A DNA stretch of 64,000 nt from Victivallaceae bacterium (GCA_028709805.1 JAQUTL010000008.1:1-64000); one strand, 5' to 3'; positions 1-8,709 are shown, counted from the first letter of the stretch. Numbers and translations: made by a program. The notes: generated from the letters alone by a model not told the origin.

Positions 1-346
1 AAACAAGCTGCTGCAGACGCCGGACGGGCAGATTGTCGAGGCTTACAGCGTGTCGGCCGGTCTGGATTATCCGGGCGTCGGCCCCGAACACTGTCAGCTG
101 GCCGACACCGGTCGGGCCGAATACACGGTGATCGATGACTGCGAGGCGGTCGAGGCGTTCGATCTGCTTTGCCGTCTGGAGGGGATTATTCCGGCGCTGG
201 AATCCAGCCACGCGGTGGCTCAGGCGCTGAAAAGCGCGAAAAAATATGGCAAAGACGACGCGGTTGTGGTCTGTCTGTCCGGCCGCGGCGACAAGGATAT
301 GGACAATGTTGCCAAATACAAAGCACAATTTGGAGTTGAAAAATGA
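1..346 (+). CDS. trpB: Tryptophan synthase beta subunit, C-terminal part
   Basis: This is the 3' end of trpB; the frame is open from base 2, so the gene begins outside the window. TrpB condenses indole with serine to tryptophan using PLP, in an alpha2-beta2 complex with TrpA. The visible ~114 residues carry the family's C-terminal motifs: [25 protein letters not shown] and CLSGRGDKD. The PLP lysine lies upstream and cannot be seen. The TGA stop overlaps the trpA ATG (ATGA), which implies translational coupling and a trp operon running in from the left. The family assignment is firm. Confidence 0.97.
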   Translation, partial: NKLLQTPDGQIVEAYSVSAGLDYPGVGPEHCQLADTGRAEYTVIDDCEAVEAFDLLCRLEGIIPALESSHAVAQALKSAKKYGKDDAVVVCLSGRGDKDMDNVAKYKAQFGVEK

Positions 347-1143
347 CTAATCGCATTGAAAATCTTTTTTCCGCCTGCCGGCGCGACGGCCGCAAGGCGC
401 TGATCGGTTATCTGACCATGGGCTGTCCCACCTGCGAAGCCGGCGAAAAGCTGGCCGACCGGATGATCGAAAGCGGAGCCGACATGCTGGAACTCGGCGT
501 GCCGTTCTCCGATCCCACCGCCGACGGTCCGGTGATTCAGCGTGCCGGTCATGTTGCGCTGGCCAACGGCGCGACGCTGGAAAAGATTCTGAAGACGGCC
601 GGAAAACTGCGCCGCCGCCACCCGGAGACGCCGATGATTCTGTTCAGCTACTTCAATGTCATGCTGAACCGCGGACTGGAAAAACTGACCGCCGAACTGG
701 AGACGATCGGCATGGACGGTATTTTGGCGGTCGATCTGCCGTTTGAGGAGGAGGGGGAGCTGCTGCCGCTTTGCCGCCGCCGGAATCTGGCGCTGATTCC
801 GCTCTTGTCTCCCGCCACCGGAACGGAACGGGCAAGGAAGCTCACCGCCGGGAAGACCGGCTTCGCCTACTGCATCATGGTGCGCGGCGTTACCGGCGCC
901 CGGAGCGTTCTTGCGGACGACGCGGTGGAAATGCTGACCGGTCTTCGTTCCGCCGTGGCGCCGCTGCCGCTGGCGGCCGGGTTCGGCATTTCGTCGCCGG
1001 AGACGGCGCGCGAGGCCGCGGCTCACGCCGACGCGGTGGTGGTGGGTTCGGCGGTGGTGTCGCGCATGCTGGACGCCGCGACGCCGGAAGAAGGAATCCG
1101 GGACTGCGGCGAATTTATTTCAGCTCTGAAGGCGGTTCTTTAA
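343..1143 (+). CDS. trpA: Tryptophan synthase alpha subunit
   Basis: TrpA (266 aa, normal length) cleaves indole-3-glycerol phosphate and channels indole to TrpB. The TIM-barrel signatures are present: [16 protein letters not shown] near residues 48-63 holds the catalytic Glu and Asp, followed by [24 protein letters not shown] and the phosphate-binding [10 protein letters not shown]. The start is the ATG overlapping the trpB stop by 4 nt. The last 29 bp overlap the convergent folK gene, so no separate terminator fits between the two. Confidence 0.97.
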   Translation: MTNRIENLFSACRRDGRKALIGYLTMGCPTCEAGEKLADRMIESGADMLELGVPFSDPTADGPVIQRAGHVALANGATLEKILKTAGKLRRRHPETPMILFSYFNVMLNRGLEKLTAELETIGMDGILAVDLPFEEEGELLPLCRRRNLALIPLLSPATGTERARKLTAGKTGFAYCIMVRGVTGARSVLADDAVEMLTGLRSAVAPLPLAAGFGISSPETAREAAAHADAVVVGSAVVSRMLDAATPEEGIRDCGEFISALKAVL

Positions 1144-1540
1144 GTATTTCGCGCAACGGGTCCATTACGAAACGGCGCTGCTTCGCTCTCGGGTGGGGCA
1201 GCGTCAGTCTTTCCGACTCCAGCGTGAGTCCGCCGAAGGTGATGATGTCCAGATCAATGGTGCGCGGCCGGTTGTACCCGTGATCGGCGGGGCGGCCGAG
1301 TTCGCGTTCGATTTTCTGGCAGAGGTCGAGCAGCTCCTCCGGCGTTCCGTCGAATTCTCCGGCGGCGGCGGAGTTGAGAAAGTCCGGCGTGCCCGGTGCG
1401 CATCCCTCCGGCGCACTGCGTATCGGAGCGGCGAACGCCGATATTTTTGCGCCGCCCGAAGTCAGCAATTCAAGCGCTCTGTTCATGTACGCCGCAGTGT
1501 CTCCGACGTTGCCGCCGAGCGCGATTGTGAATTCCGCCAT
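1115..1540 (-). CDS. folK: 2-amino-4-hydroxy-6-hydroxymethyldihydropteridine pyrophosphokinase (HPPK)
   Basis: FolK transfers pyrophosphate from ATP to the pterin alcohol in folate synthesis and is cytosolic. At 141 aa it is slightly shorter than E. coli HPPK (159 aa). Visible motifs are the N-terminal ALGGNVGD, LNSAAAGE in the middle, and RPRTIDLDII, which carries the Mg-binding aspartates. It is transcribed divergently from fmt across a 91-bp AT-rich gap and overlaps trpA tail-to-tail. No other folate gene is adjacent. Confidence 0.93.
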   Translation of the reverse strand: MAEFTIALGGNVGDTAAYMNRALELLTSGGAKISAFAAPIRSAPEGCAPGTPDFLNSAAAGEFDGTPEELLDLCQKIERELGRPADHGYNRPRTIDLDIITFGGLTLESERLTLPHPRAKQRRFVMDPLREILKEPPSELK

Positions 1541-1631
1541 ATTTGCCGTTCCGTCAATTCGTTTTTTTGTATTTGCGTGATATATTATACATTCAAGCGG
1601 ATTTTTTTACAACGACATTCCGGGTGGAATA

Positions 1632-2597
1632 TTGAAGAAACTGAGAGTCTATTTCATGGGTTCCGGCAACATTGCGGTGCCGGTGCTTCAGGAGCTGGCC
1701 CGTTCAAAGGACCGGATCGAACTCATTGGCGTCGGCACGCAGCCGGACCGGCCGTCGGGCCGGCGCAACCGTGTGCAGTCCACTCCGGTGGGGGCGGCCG
1801 CGCCGGTGCTGGGGATTGAGCCGGACAAAATCGAAACGGCGGCGGCGCCGGACTTCATTGCCCATATCCGGGAGCTGGCGCCGGATTTTCTGCTGGTCAT
1901 CTCGTTCGGGCAGCTGCTGCGCGATGCGCTGCTGGAAATTCCGCGTTTCGGCGGCGTCAACATCCATGCGTCGGTACTGCCCCGCTACCGCGGCGCGTCG
2001 CCAATAACCGCCTGTCTTGCCAGAGGGGACTCCTATACCGGCGTCACCTTCATCCGCATGGTAAAAAAACTTGACGCCGGAGACATTTACAGAATTATCC
2101 GCTATCCGCTCACCGGCCGTGAGCGGTGCGATGAACTCGAGGTCAGGCTGGGGCTGGTCGCCGCAGCCGGGACGGTGGATACGCTGTGTGGAATAGCCGA
2201 CGGCTCGATTGTCGGCACGCCGCAGGACGAGTCCATGGTGTCCGTGACCTGCAAGATACGCAAGGACGACGGCCGCATCGACTGGCGGTGGTCCGCCGAA
2301 ACCGTGGAAGCCGTCACCCGCGCCTTTTACCCGTGGCCGGGCGCGCTGATGACGCTGCTTTTCGGTGACCGCGAGGAGAACATCACCGTCCACGCCGCCA
2401 AAGTCCGCAGCGATGTCAGTGCGCCGCCCGGCACCATTGTCCGGGCGGACAAAAACGGTTTTATTGTCGGGTGCGGCTCGGGAGCGGTTGAGCTGCTTGA
2501 GATCACCCCGGCCGGACGCAGGAAAATGCCGGCCGTCGCCTACCTTAACGGATGCAAAATTTCAAGTGCCACGGTGAAAACGGATATCGTTCCATGA
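1632..2597 (+). CDS. fmt: Methionyl-tRNA formyltransferase
   Basis: Fmt formylates initiator Met-tRNA from 10-formyl-THF. The 321-aa protein has the N-terminal Rossmann formyltransferase domain with VNIHASVLPRYRGASPI (catalytic Asn and His) and KKLDAGDI (catalytic Asp), and a C-terminal OB-like domain. A TTG start at 1632 is preferred over the in-frame ATG at 1656 because family members begin with a strand of the form MKKLRVYFMG; a GGTGG lies just upstream. It is the first gene of a coupled cluster with rng, a membrane protein and rsmG. The N-terminal His-rich deformylase pairings seen in some genomes are absent here. Confidence 0.93.
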   Translation: MKKLRVYFMGSGNIAVPVLQELARSKDRIELIGVGTQPDRPSGRRNRVQSTPVGAAAPVLGIEPDKIETAAAPDFIAHIRELAPDFLLVISFGQLLRDALLEIPRFGGVNIHASVLPRYRGASPITACLARGDSYTGVTFIRMVKKLDAGDIYRIIRYPLTGRERCDELEVRLGLVAAAGTVDTLCGIADGSIVGTPQDESMVSVTCKIRKDDGRIDWRWSAETVEAVTRAFYPWPGALMTLLFGDREENITVHAAKVRSDVSAPPGTIVRADKNGFIVGCGSGAVELLEITPAGRRKMPAVAYLNGCKISSATVKTDIVP

Positions 2598-4273
2598 GCG
2601 AAAAACTTCTTACGCAAATCATTCTGAACAGCGAAAAGCTGGAAACCCGCATGGCGCTGCTGCGCAACCACCGGCTGGAGGAATACCAGCTGGAGCGGGT
2701 GGACAATTCCCCGAAACCGGGGTCGATATATCTGGGGAGAATCATCAACCTTGAGCCCAGTCTTCAGGCCGCGTTTGTTGACATCGGCGCCGGCCGCAAC
2801 GCGTTCCTTCATTACCACGACATGCTGGTGTGCGATCATGAGATCGTGGAAGTCGGCAAAATTGCGGCCGCTCCGGCGGCCGGAGGAGACGGCGAAACGG
2901 CCGCCGGCAACGGGAAGCGTCCGCGCCGGCGCGGACGTTCCGGGAGCGCCGCGGCGCCGGATGAGGGTAAACAGGGCAAGGCGCTGGAACTCCGGAAACG
3001 GGCCAGCAACCGCAAAAAACTTAAGATGGAGGACATTCCGTCCATCTATCCGCCGGGAACCGAAATTCTGGTTCAGGTGGAAAAGGGCGAAATCGGCAGC
3101 AAAGGCGCCAGAGTGACCACCAACATCAGCATTGCCGGCCGCTATCTGGTGCTGCTGCCGTATTCTCCGCACATCGGCCTTTCCACCAAGATTGACAACG
3201 CCCAGGAGCGCGAACGCCTCCGGAAAATACTTGCCGCGCTTGAGGTTCCGGACGGAATGGGGCTGATCTGCCGTACCGTGGGCGAGGGGCGTAAAAGCGC
3301 GTTTTTTCAGAACGACCTTGAACTTCTGCTTGACTCCTGGCGCAATCTTGAACATACGGTCAACACCCGCAAGGCTCCGGTGCAGGCCTATTCCGAGCCG
3401 AATCTGATTGAGCGCACCGTCCGCGATTTTCTTACCGACGACATCGATCAGATCGTTATTGACGGCAATGACGGTTATGAGCGGATTTCCTCTCTGCTTG
3501 ACCGCTTCGGCGGCCGCAAACTTTCCGGTAAAGTCGAACATTATCGTCAGGCACAGCCGATTTTTGAGCGTTATAAGGTGACCAGTCAGCTCAATGACGT
3601 GATGCGGCGTGAAGTGAAACTCCCATCCGGCGGCTGGATATGCGTGGATGAAACCGAGGCGCTGATCGCCATCGACGTGAACACCGGTCACGGCAAGCGG
3701 CAGATCACCGATCAGCCGGAACTGATACTCAAGACCAATCTTGAAGCGGCCGATGAGATCGCGCGGCAGCTGAAACTGCGCGACGTTGGCGGTCAGGTGG
3801 TCATCGACTTTATCGACATGCGCAGCGCGCACGACCGCGACGAGGTGTTTCGCAGCATGAAAAAACTTATGAAGCAGGATCGCGCAAAGACCAAGATTTT
3901 GCCGCTGAGCCGGCTCGGTTTGATGGAAATGACCCGCCAGCGCGAGCAGGAAAGCGTGCTGGACCGGGTGTTTGATCCGTGTCCGTGCTGCCGTGGTTCG
4001 GGGCTGATCAAGTCGGCGCTCACCATGAGTGTGGAGATTCAGCGTGAACTCCATCGGGTGCTGCTGTGTCGCGAATGGCGCGGACGGGCGCTGCGGGTGG
4101 TGATGCATCCGGTGGTGCTTGAACGGCTTAAGAACGAGGACGCGGCTTTGCTCGATGAATTGGAAAAATCCACGGGGAACGACTTGAGCTTCCGGGCCGA
4201 TCCGTCACTGCATTACGAGGAATTTCATTTTGTCGATCCGGTTTCCGGCAATCGCATTGAGGTGCGGTCGTGA
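2594..4273 (+). CDS. rng: Ribonuclease G/E family endoribonuclease
   Basis: This single-strand-specific endoribonuclease would act in rRNA/mRNA maturation and decay. It has 559 aa from the ATG at 2594, which overlaps the fmt stop (ATGA); a further upstream in-frame start would run into fmt and is unlikely. The order is an S1-type RNA-binding domain (~30-150), RNase H-like and DNase I-like catalytic domains with ALIAIDVNTGHGKR and VVIDFIDMRS (two Mg-binding Asp), then the Zn-link CPCCRGSG. The S1 domain is interrupted by a basic, Gly/Ala/Arg-rich insert (~90-130). It lacks RNase E's long C-terminal degradosome scaffold, so RNase G is the better name. Confidence 0.93.
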   Translation: MSEKLLTQIILNSEKLETRMALLRNHRLEEYQLERVDNSPKPGSIYLGRIINLEPSLQAAFVDIGAGRNAFLHYHDMLVCDHEIVEVGKIAAAPAAGGDGETAAGNGKRPRRRGRSGSAAAPDEGKQGKALELRKRASNRKKLKMEDIPSIYPPGTEILVQVEKGEIGSKGARVTTNISIAGRYLVLLPYSPHIGLSTKIDNAQERERLRKILAALEVPDGMGLICRTVGEGRKSAFFQNDLELLLDSWRNLEHTVNTRKAPVQAYSEPNLIERTVRDFLTDDIDQIVIDGNDGYERISSLLDRFGGRKLSGKVEHYRQAQPIFERYKVTSQLNDVMRREVKLPSGGWICVDETEALIAIDVNTGHGKRQITDQPELILKTNLEAADEIARQLKLRDVGGQVVIDFIDMRSAHDRDEVFRSMKKLMKQDRAKTKILPLSRLGLMEMTRQREQESVLDRVFDPCPCCRGSGLIKSALTMSVEIQRELHRVLLCREWRGRALRVVMHPVVLERLKNEDAALLDELEKSTGNDLSFRADPSLHYEEFHFVDPVSGNRIEVRS

Positions 4274-4812
4274 CGGTGTGTTTTGTCATCGGATTGATCG
4301 CGGCGATGGCGGCGTTCGGCGGAGCGGCGTTCGGCGTGTTGCGGTTGCGCCCGGAGAATGCGGCGGCGGCGGGGCGTTTCTGCCGCAATCGCGCACTCGG
4401 CGCGGTTTTGACCGCGGCGGCGCTGGCGCTATGCGTGCCGCAGGCGGAGCCGATCGCGTGGAACTGGCTGGCGACGCTGCTTTGGCCGCTGGTCGCGGTG
4501 TTCACCGTGCTGTGCTGGCGTTATCTTGATATGCTGACGGCGCGGGCGATTGCCGGACTGCTGATTATTGGAGCCTATTATTTTGTGAATTTCGCATTTT
4601 TTCTCCATGTGTCGAGCGCGGTTTCCACAGCGGCGGCTCTGGGGTTCGGCGTAATCGGAATTGTGGTTTCGGCCAAGCCGTATCTGATGCGCGACTGGCT
4701 GGAAAAGTGCGCTTCAAGCCGGAGGGCCGGCCGGTGGTCGGTGCTGCTGATGGCGGCGGGATTCGCGGTCTGCGGCGTCACTCTGGCCATGTTGTTGCGG
4801 GTGGCGAAGTGA
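4270..4812 (+). CDS. Five-TM membrane protein of unknown function
   Basis: I do not recognise this family. The 180-aa protein has about five hydrophobic segments (roughly residues 3-25, 42-58, 66-85, 92-112 and 155-175) with short Arg-rich loops, as expected of a small inner-membrane protein. It starts with GTG overlapping the rng stop (GTGA) and its own stop overlaps the rsmG GTG start. It is therefore translationally coupled inside the fmt-rng-rsmG cluster. No catalytic motif is visible. Confidence 0.75.
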   Translation: MTVCFVIGLIAAMAAFGGAAFGVLRLRPENAAAAGRFCRNRALGAVLTAAALALCVPQAEPIAWNWLATLLWPLVAVFTVLCWRYLDMLTARAIAGLLIIGAYYFVNFAFFLHVSSAVSTAAALGFGVIGIVVSAKPYLMRDWLEKCASSRRAGRWSVLLMAAGFAVCGVTLAMLLRVAK

Positions 4813-5450
4813 TTGACAGCGCGCTGTTCGGGCGCTTTTCGCCGCCGGACGGGTTCGCCGGAAAATGCCGTGAACTTTATGCTCTGCTGATCGAGGCGAA
4901 CGCCGTGACCAATCTGACCAGAATCGACTCGGAGGCGGGATTCGCGGTAAAACATGTGCTCGACTCGCTGTATATTTTGGATTTTTTTCCGTTTCTTACC
5001 GCCGATGCCGAAAAGATCAGTCTGGCCGACGTCGGCTGCGGCGCCGGATTCCCTTCACTGGTGCTGGCGCTCTGCCGGCCGGAGTTGAAGATAACGGCGA
5101 TTGATTCCACCGGCAAGAAGATTGCCTTTGTCCGGCTGGCGGCGGAGCGTCTGGGGCTTGCCAATCTAACCGCGGTGCAGGGGCGGACCCGCGAGATGGC
5201 CTGCCGTCCGGAATGGAAGGGGCGGTTTGACGTGATAACCGCACGCGCCGTCGGAGCGGCTCCGCTGATTGTCGTTGACGCCGAAAAAATGCTCAAGCCG
5301 TCCGGTCGCTTCATCCTTTATAAGACGCCGAATCAGGCGGCGGCGGAACTTCCGGAACTTAAAAAACTCAAACCGGCGCGGCCGTGGCGTCAGACTGCCG
5401 GGTTTCAGCTTCCGGACGATTCCGGCGACCGCTGTTTCCTTTATTTCTGA
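4809..5450 (+). CDS. rsmG: 16S rRNA (guanine-N7) methyltransferase
   Basis: RsmG (GidB) methylates N7 of G527 in 16S rRNA using SAM. It has 213 aa from a GTG at 4809 that overlaps the preceding stop; longer in-frame starts lie inside the upstream gene and lack homology. Motifs: VTNLTRI and HVLDSLY near the N-terminus, the SAM-binding loop DVGCGAGFPSLVLAL, and VITARAVG. The last 10 bp overlap the convergent FkbM gene. Loss of this enzyme is known to give low-level streptomycin resistance in other bacteria. Confidence 0.93.
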   Translation: MIDSALFGRFSPPDGFAGKCRELYALLIEANAVTNLTRIDSEAGFAVKHVLDSLYILDFFPFLTADAEKISLADVGCGAGFPSLVLALCRPELKITAIDSTGKKIAFVRLAAERLGLANLTAVQGRTREMACRPEWKGRFDVITARAVGAAPLIVVDAEKMLKPSGRFILYKTPNQAAAELPELKKLKPARPWRQTAGFQLPDDSGDRCFLYF

Positions 5451-6484
5451 ACCTTGTCCGGCGGTATCGCGTACAGCACCGTCTCCATGGCGTGACTGCC
5501 GTAGCAGCGCAGGAAAAAGCGGTAATCCGGCCGCCAGCTTTTCAGCAGCAGCGGAAGTTCAAATATATCTTCCGGACGATGGTAGACCGACACCGCCAGC
5601 GCCGGCGCGTGCCGACGGATGGTCTGTTGGGCGCCGATGAGCGCAGAGCGTTCGGCTCCTTCAATATCCATTTTTATATAGTCTGGCGACTCCGCGCAAA
5701 CGTCGTCCAGTTTCACAATTTCGATTGTTCCGGATTTGTCGGGTCGCACCTGGGCCGAGCTGCCGTCCAGAAGAATTGCGGCGCAACCGGAGTAGGAGCC
5801 GGCTCCGGCGCGGCGCAGTTCGGTTTTTCCGGCCAGTTCCGGCGTGGCGGCGACGAATTGCTTAAGCAAATTGAAGTTCCGTCCGTCCGGCTCCATCGCA
5901 AGTATCCGGCCGGCGGAGCGGGGGAGCGTGTCGCCGGTGAATGCGCCCACGTCAACAAAAAAATATCCGTCCGGCAATGCCAGCGGCACGTCGGGATCGA
6001 AATACTGGAAGGTCACTGGAGACGGAGGCGGCAGGATCGTCCACCGCGCTCCGAGCCGGTGTGCAATCTGGCGGCGGTATAAATCCAAACTCGCAGCGTC
6101 ATTGAAAAGACGTTCGGCGGCATCAATCCGCCGGCGTCTCGCGGCAAAAAACGCAGTAGGCGCCAGCCAGAAAAAGGAACGCCCGAACCGTTCGCTGTGA
6201 CACTGATAAAAACTTTCAAAGTCGACGACCCGGCGGAAGCCGAGCCGGTCGAGATTGTTTTTGATATGTCCGGTCGCGCAGGACGCCGGCGGGCTGAACA
6301 CGGCGATCACCAGTTGGATGTCGCGCATTTCAGGCGGAACATTTTCCGGCAAAAGTACTTCGATTGCGTCTACCGCAATTCGCATCGCGGCGTCGATGAA
6401 TATGCGCGGACGGAATCCGGCCTTCAGCATGGCCCGGCCGATGTTTCCGGCGCCGTAAATTATGATGTCGTTATCGTTCTGCAT
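5441..6484 (-). CDS. FkbM family methyltransferase with N-terminal Rossmann-like domain
   Basis: The C-terminal ~190 residues are an FkbM-type SAM methyltransferase: YFFVDVGAFTGD (SAM loop), ILAMEPDGRN, and DYIKMDIEGAE before the last strands. FkbM enzymes usually O-methylate sugars or secondary metabolites. The N-terminal ~110 residues begin with IIYGAGNIGRAMLKAG, a nucleotide-binding-like Gly-rich loop followed by alternating strands and helices, as seen in sugar-modifying proteins that carry such a fold ahead of the methyltransferase. Substrate is unknown; the neighbouring WecA-type gene suggests surface glycan. It starts 20 nt after a minus-strand terminator. Confidence 0.8.
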   Translation of the reverse strand: MQNDNDIIIYGAGNIGRAMLKAGFRPRIFIDAAMRIAVDAIEVLLPENVPPEMRDIQLVIAVFSPPASCATGHIKNNLDRLGFRRVVDFESFYQCHSERFGRSFFWLAPTAFFAARRRRIDAAERLFNDAASLDLYRRQIAHRLGARWTILPPPSPVTFQYFDPDVPLALPDGYFFVDVGAFTGDTLPRSAGRILAMEPDGRNFNLLKQFVAATPELAGKTELRRAGAGSYSGCAAILLDGSSAQVRPDKSGTIEIVKLDDVCAESPDYIKMDIEGAERSALIGAQQTIRRHAPALAVSVYHRPEDIFELPLLLKSWRPDYRFFLRCYGSHAMETVLYAIPPDKVQK

Positions 6485-6504
6485 GGCATATAATATAACC
6501 GGAC

Positions 6505-6540
6505 AAAAGGAAAAGGCAACGTCCGCGATCGGACGTTGCC
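6505..6540 (-). terminator. Rho-independent terminator ahead of the FkbM gene
   Basis: On the minus strand, GGCAACGTCCG and its perfect complement CGGACGTTGCC enclose a 4-base loop and are followed by TTTTCCTTTT. It ends a transcript coming from the right, 20 nt before the FkbM start codon, so it could also act as an attenuator for that gene. Confidence 0.7.
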
Positions 6541-6640
6541 TCAGGAAAGGGATGGAACCCGGTGGCTTCTTCCGTGGTTCCTGCTTCTGTCAATGTAGAC
6601 AGCAATTCGCCGCCGTTTGTCCGCCTTTGTGTGAAAAAAG
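6505..6640 (-). ncRNA. Candidate small structured RNA
   Basis: On the minus strand a TTGCAA box (complement of 6675-6680 region) is followed after 17 bases by TAAAAA, and a strong terminator lies ~135 nt further on. The intervening sequence folds well: CTGTC/GACAG, GGAACC/GGTTCC nested within CAGGAA/TTCCTG, then the terminator. No coding frame is present. It does not match tRNA, tmRNA, RNase P or the SRP core motif as far as I can judge by eye, so the identity is open; it could instead be a leader of the FkbM gene. Confidence 0.3.
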
Positions 6641-6748
6641 GCGGTAAAAAATTGTTTTTTACGTTTTTTCCATTTTTGTTGCAAAAAAATGGAACAATCC
6701 GGTTTCCCAACGGTCTAAGACAGCAGTAAACTTCTTTCTTTATATATT

Positions 6749-6787
6749 GGAGCCTTCCGCGAAACCCACCCCTTTGCGGAGGGCTCC
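6749..6787. terminator. 12-bp hairpin downstream of the WecA/CapD-like gene
   Basis: GGAGCC plus TTCCGC pairs with GCGGA plus GGGCTCC (one G-U pair) around a 15-base loop. On the minus strand it lies ~87 nt after the stop of the large membrane gene and is followed by an AT-rich but not T-rich tail. It may end that transcript, weakly. Confidence 0.4.
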
Positions 6788-6873
6788 GATATTTTAAACC
6801 GGCTGCTGAAATCGAGATAATGCGTGACGGGAAGGAAAGAGCGCCCCGAGCCGCCCCCACCTTGACGATGATT

Positions 6874-8709
6874 TTATATTTCGATGGCTTCCGCCTTGAA
6901 TCTGTATATCTTTATGTGGTGGTCGGCGGCGAACCGGCGCAGCGACTCAATGACCTCCGGCTCAATCCGGTAGCTGGTCACGATCAGCCGGTCGAACCGG
7001 TGGTGATTCCATATCTTCTCCAGATCGGTCCGGCCGCCGATGACCCGGTGACCGTAAATATACATTCCGTGCAGTGTCGTGTCATCGTCGATGATGCCGA
7101 CGATGTTGAAAAGGTCCTCGTACATATACCCGGTGTCGCTGAGAAAGGTGCGGCACCCCTGACCGGCGCCGAAGATCATCGCGTCATCAACTTTTTCCTT
7201 GACCGACAGCCGCCGCAGGAATATCTGCCGGATCATAAAACTTTCGATGTAATGCAGCAGCAGACGCTCACCGATGATCGCCATTCCGGCGAACATGAAG
7301 AACAGCACCGCCCGCTCTATGTTCCACGGTCCGTCGAACAGCCGGTTGGCCAGCAGCGACAGCAGCGACCCCAGAAAAAACATCTCGCACAGGAACCGGT
7401 AGTCGCGCACGCTGGCCCGCAGCCAGTAGATTCGGTAGATCCCGCCGGCCAGCAGCGTGGCGAACAGCACCAGAACGAACGGCAGCGACGAAAAGGTCAT
7501 ATAAAACGGCGGCATCCGCATTATCAGGTTTGCCGCCACATGCGCCGCCGCCAGACACATCAGATCGAAAAACGGATGGCAGAGCATGATCAGCATGCCG
7601 CGGCGCGGCCGGTGCATGCCGCTGACCAGCATTTTTGCCGAGTCCATCAGTTCCACGGTGGCGAACCGGCGCACCGCCAGAACCACCGTCAGAATGACGA
7701 TGAAGTATCCGAGCGCACCGCGGCCGTGGGCGATCAGCATGACCGCCGCGCCGGACAGTGCAAACAGACAGGCGATGAAATATAGCAGCAGCGCGGTTTT
7801 GCGCTGGTCGTGATTTTTTGCATAGATGCGGTGGTGGAGGTGATCCATGTCCGCCTGCATGATGCCGCCGTTGGCTCCGGCGGCGCCGATCCGGCGCAGC
7901 AGCCGCCGCCAGAAGGCGAGAAACACGTCGAATATCGGCACGCCCACCGCCATCAGCGGCACCAGCACGGAAACGGTGGTGGCCGCCGCGGTCATGCTGT
8001 CCAGACACCCCACCGCGAAGAACAGCCCCAGAAAGTTGCTTCCGGTGTCTCCCATGAATATTCGCGCCGGCGAAAAGTTGTAGCGCAGAAATCCGACGCA
8101 CGCCCCGGCCAGAATCAGATAGACGATCATCAGATCGATCCGGCGGCTGACCATCACCGCCCACAACGCCAGACACAGCGCCGAAACCACGCTCAATCCG
8201 GCGGCGAGTCCGTCCAGCCCGTCGATGAGGTTGAACGCATTGATGATCGCCACCACCAGAAACACCGTCACCGCGCAGGACGCCCACGGCGGCAGCGCGA
8301 ACAGAAATGATTCGAGACGGTGGGGATTTTCACAGAACGGTTTCCACCACACCAGAAATCCGGCGGCGATTTGAGCGGCCAGTTTCACCGGGGCTTTGAG
8401 ACCGAAGCGGTCGTCAAGCAGACCGAGCGCCAGTATCACCGCGGCCGGAGGCCAGAAAACCCGCAGGGAGTTGAGCACGCCGTCGGTGTATTGACAGTTG
8501 CCGAACAGCAATGCGCAGATGAAAAACGCCGCGATTATGGCGAGGCCGCCGCCGCGCGGTATCGGATGGGTGTGGACCCTCCGGCTGCCCGGCAGGTCGA
8601 TAAAGCCGAGACGGGGCAGCAGACGGATGCAGCCAAAAGTTCCCGCCGCAGAAAGCAGGACGGCCAGCAGTGGAAATCCCACTGCCTGAATCGCCGTTTG
8701 CAGATCCAA
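6874..8709 (-). CDS. WecA/TagO-type glycosyl-1-phosphate transferase fused to CapD-like N-terminal region
   Basis: Residues ~1-340 are a polyprenyl-phosphate N-acetylaminosugar-1-phosphate transferase (PNPT family, MraY/WecA): IPRGGGLAI, GLLDDRFGL with the DD pair, NAFNLIDGLDGLAAGLS, FMGDTGSNFLG and HLHHR on the cytosolic loop. These load a sugar-phosphate onto undecaprenyl phosphate to start O-antigen or other surface glycans. Residues ~380-490 hold four further membrane segments, and ~505-611 a Rossmann-like region (MIFGAGQGCRTFL, NIVGIIDDD) resembling the N-terminal half of CapD/FlaA1-type proteins. The catalytic sugar dehydratase part of CapD is missing. At 611 aa it is far longer than WecA (~360 aa). 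Confidence 0.82.
   Translation of the reverse strand: MDLQTAIQAVGFPLLAVLLSAAGTFGCIRLLPRLGFIDLPGSRRVHTHPIPRGGGLAIIAAFFICALLFGNCQYTDGVLNSLRVFWPPAAVILALGLLDDRFGLKAPVKLAAQIAAGFLVWWKPFCENPHRLESFLFALPPWASCAVTVFLVVAIINAFNLIDGLDGLAAGLSVVSALCLALWAVMVSRRIDLMIVYLILAGACVGFLRYNFSPARIFMGDTGSNFLGLFFAVGCLDSMTAAATTVSVLVPLMAVGVPIFDVFLAFWRRLLRRIGAAGANGGIMQADMDHLHHRIYAKNHDQRKTALLLYFIACLFALSGAAVMLIAHGRGALGYFIVILTVVLAVRRFATVELMDSAKMLVSGMHRPRRGMLIMLCHPFFDLMCLAAAHVAANLIMRMPPFYMTFSSLPFVLVLFATLLAGGIYRIYWLRASVRDYRFLCEMFFLGSLLSLLANRLFDGPWNIERAVLFFMFAGMAIIGERLLLHYIESFMIRQIFLRRLSVKEKVDDAMIFGAGQGCRTFLSDTGYMYEDLFNIVGIIDDDTTLHGMYIYGHRVIGGRTDLEKIWNHHRFDRLIVTSYRIEPEVIESLRRFAADHHIKIYRFKAEAIEI

Larger units (their letters stand above)
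6485..6873. other. 389-bp gene-free region with five inverted repeats
   Basis: No convincing ORF is present. Five hairpins can be drawn: 6515-6540 (11-bp arms, 4-base loop), 6620-6643 (CCGCCTTT/AAAGGCGG), 6644-6662 (GTAAAAAA/TTTTTTAC), 6668-6694 (TTCCATTTTT/AAAAATGGAA) and 6749-6787 (12-bp stem including one G-U). The centre is strikingly AT-rich. The region separates the FkbM gene from the WecA/CapD-like gene, both on the minus strand. Confidence 0.7.

Noticed and set aside
2540-4108. Minus-strand open frame (522 codons) opposite rng
   Set aside because: Shadow of RNase G with low-complexity His/Gln/Arg-rich translation.
6541-6640. SRP RNA, 6S RNA or tmRNA in the gene-free region
   Set aside because: A GGAAG-type loop was considered, but the conserved SRP domain IV core, a tRNA-like tmRNA end and a 6S-like length were not found; only a generic candidate RNA is reported.
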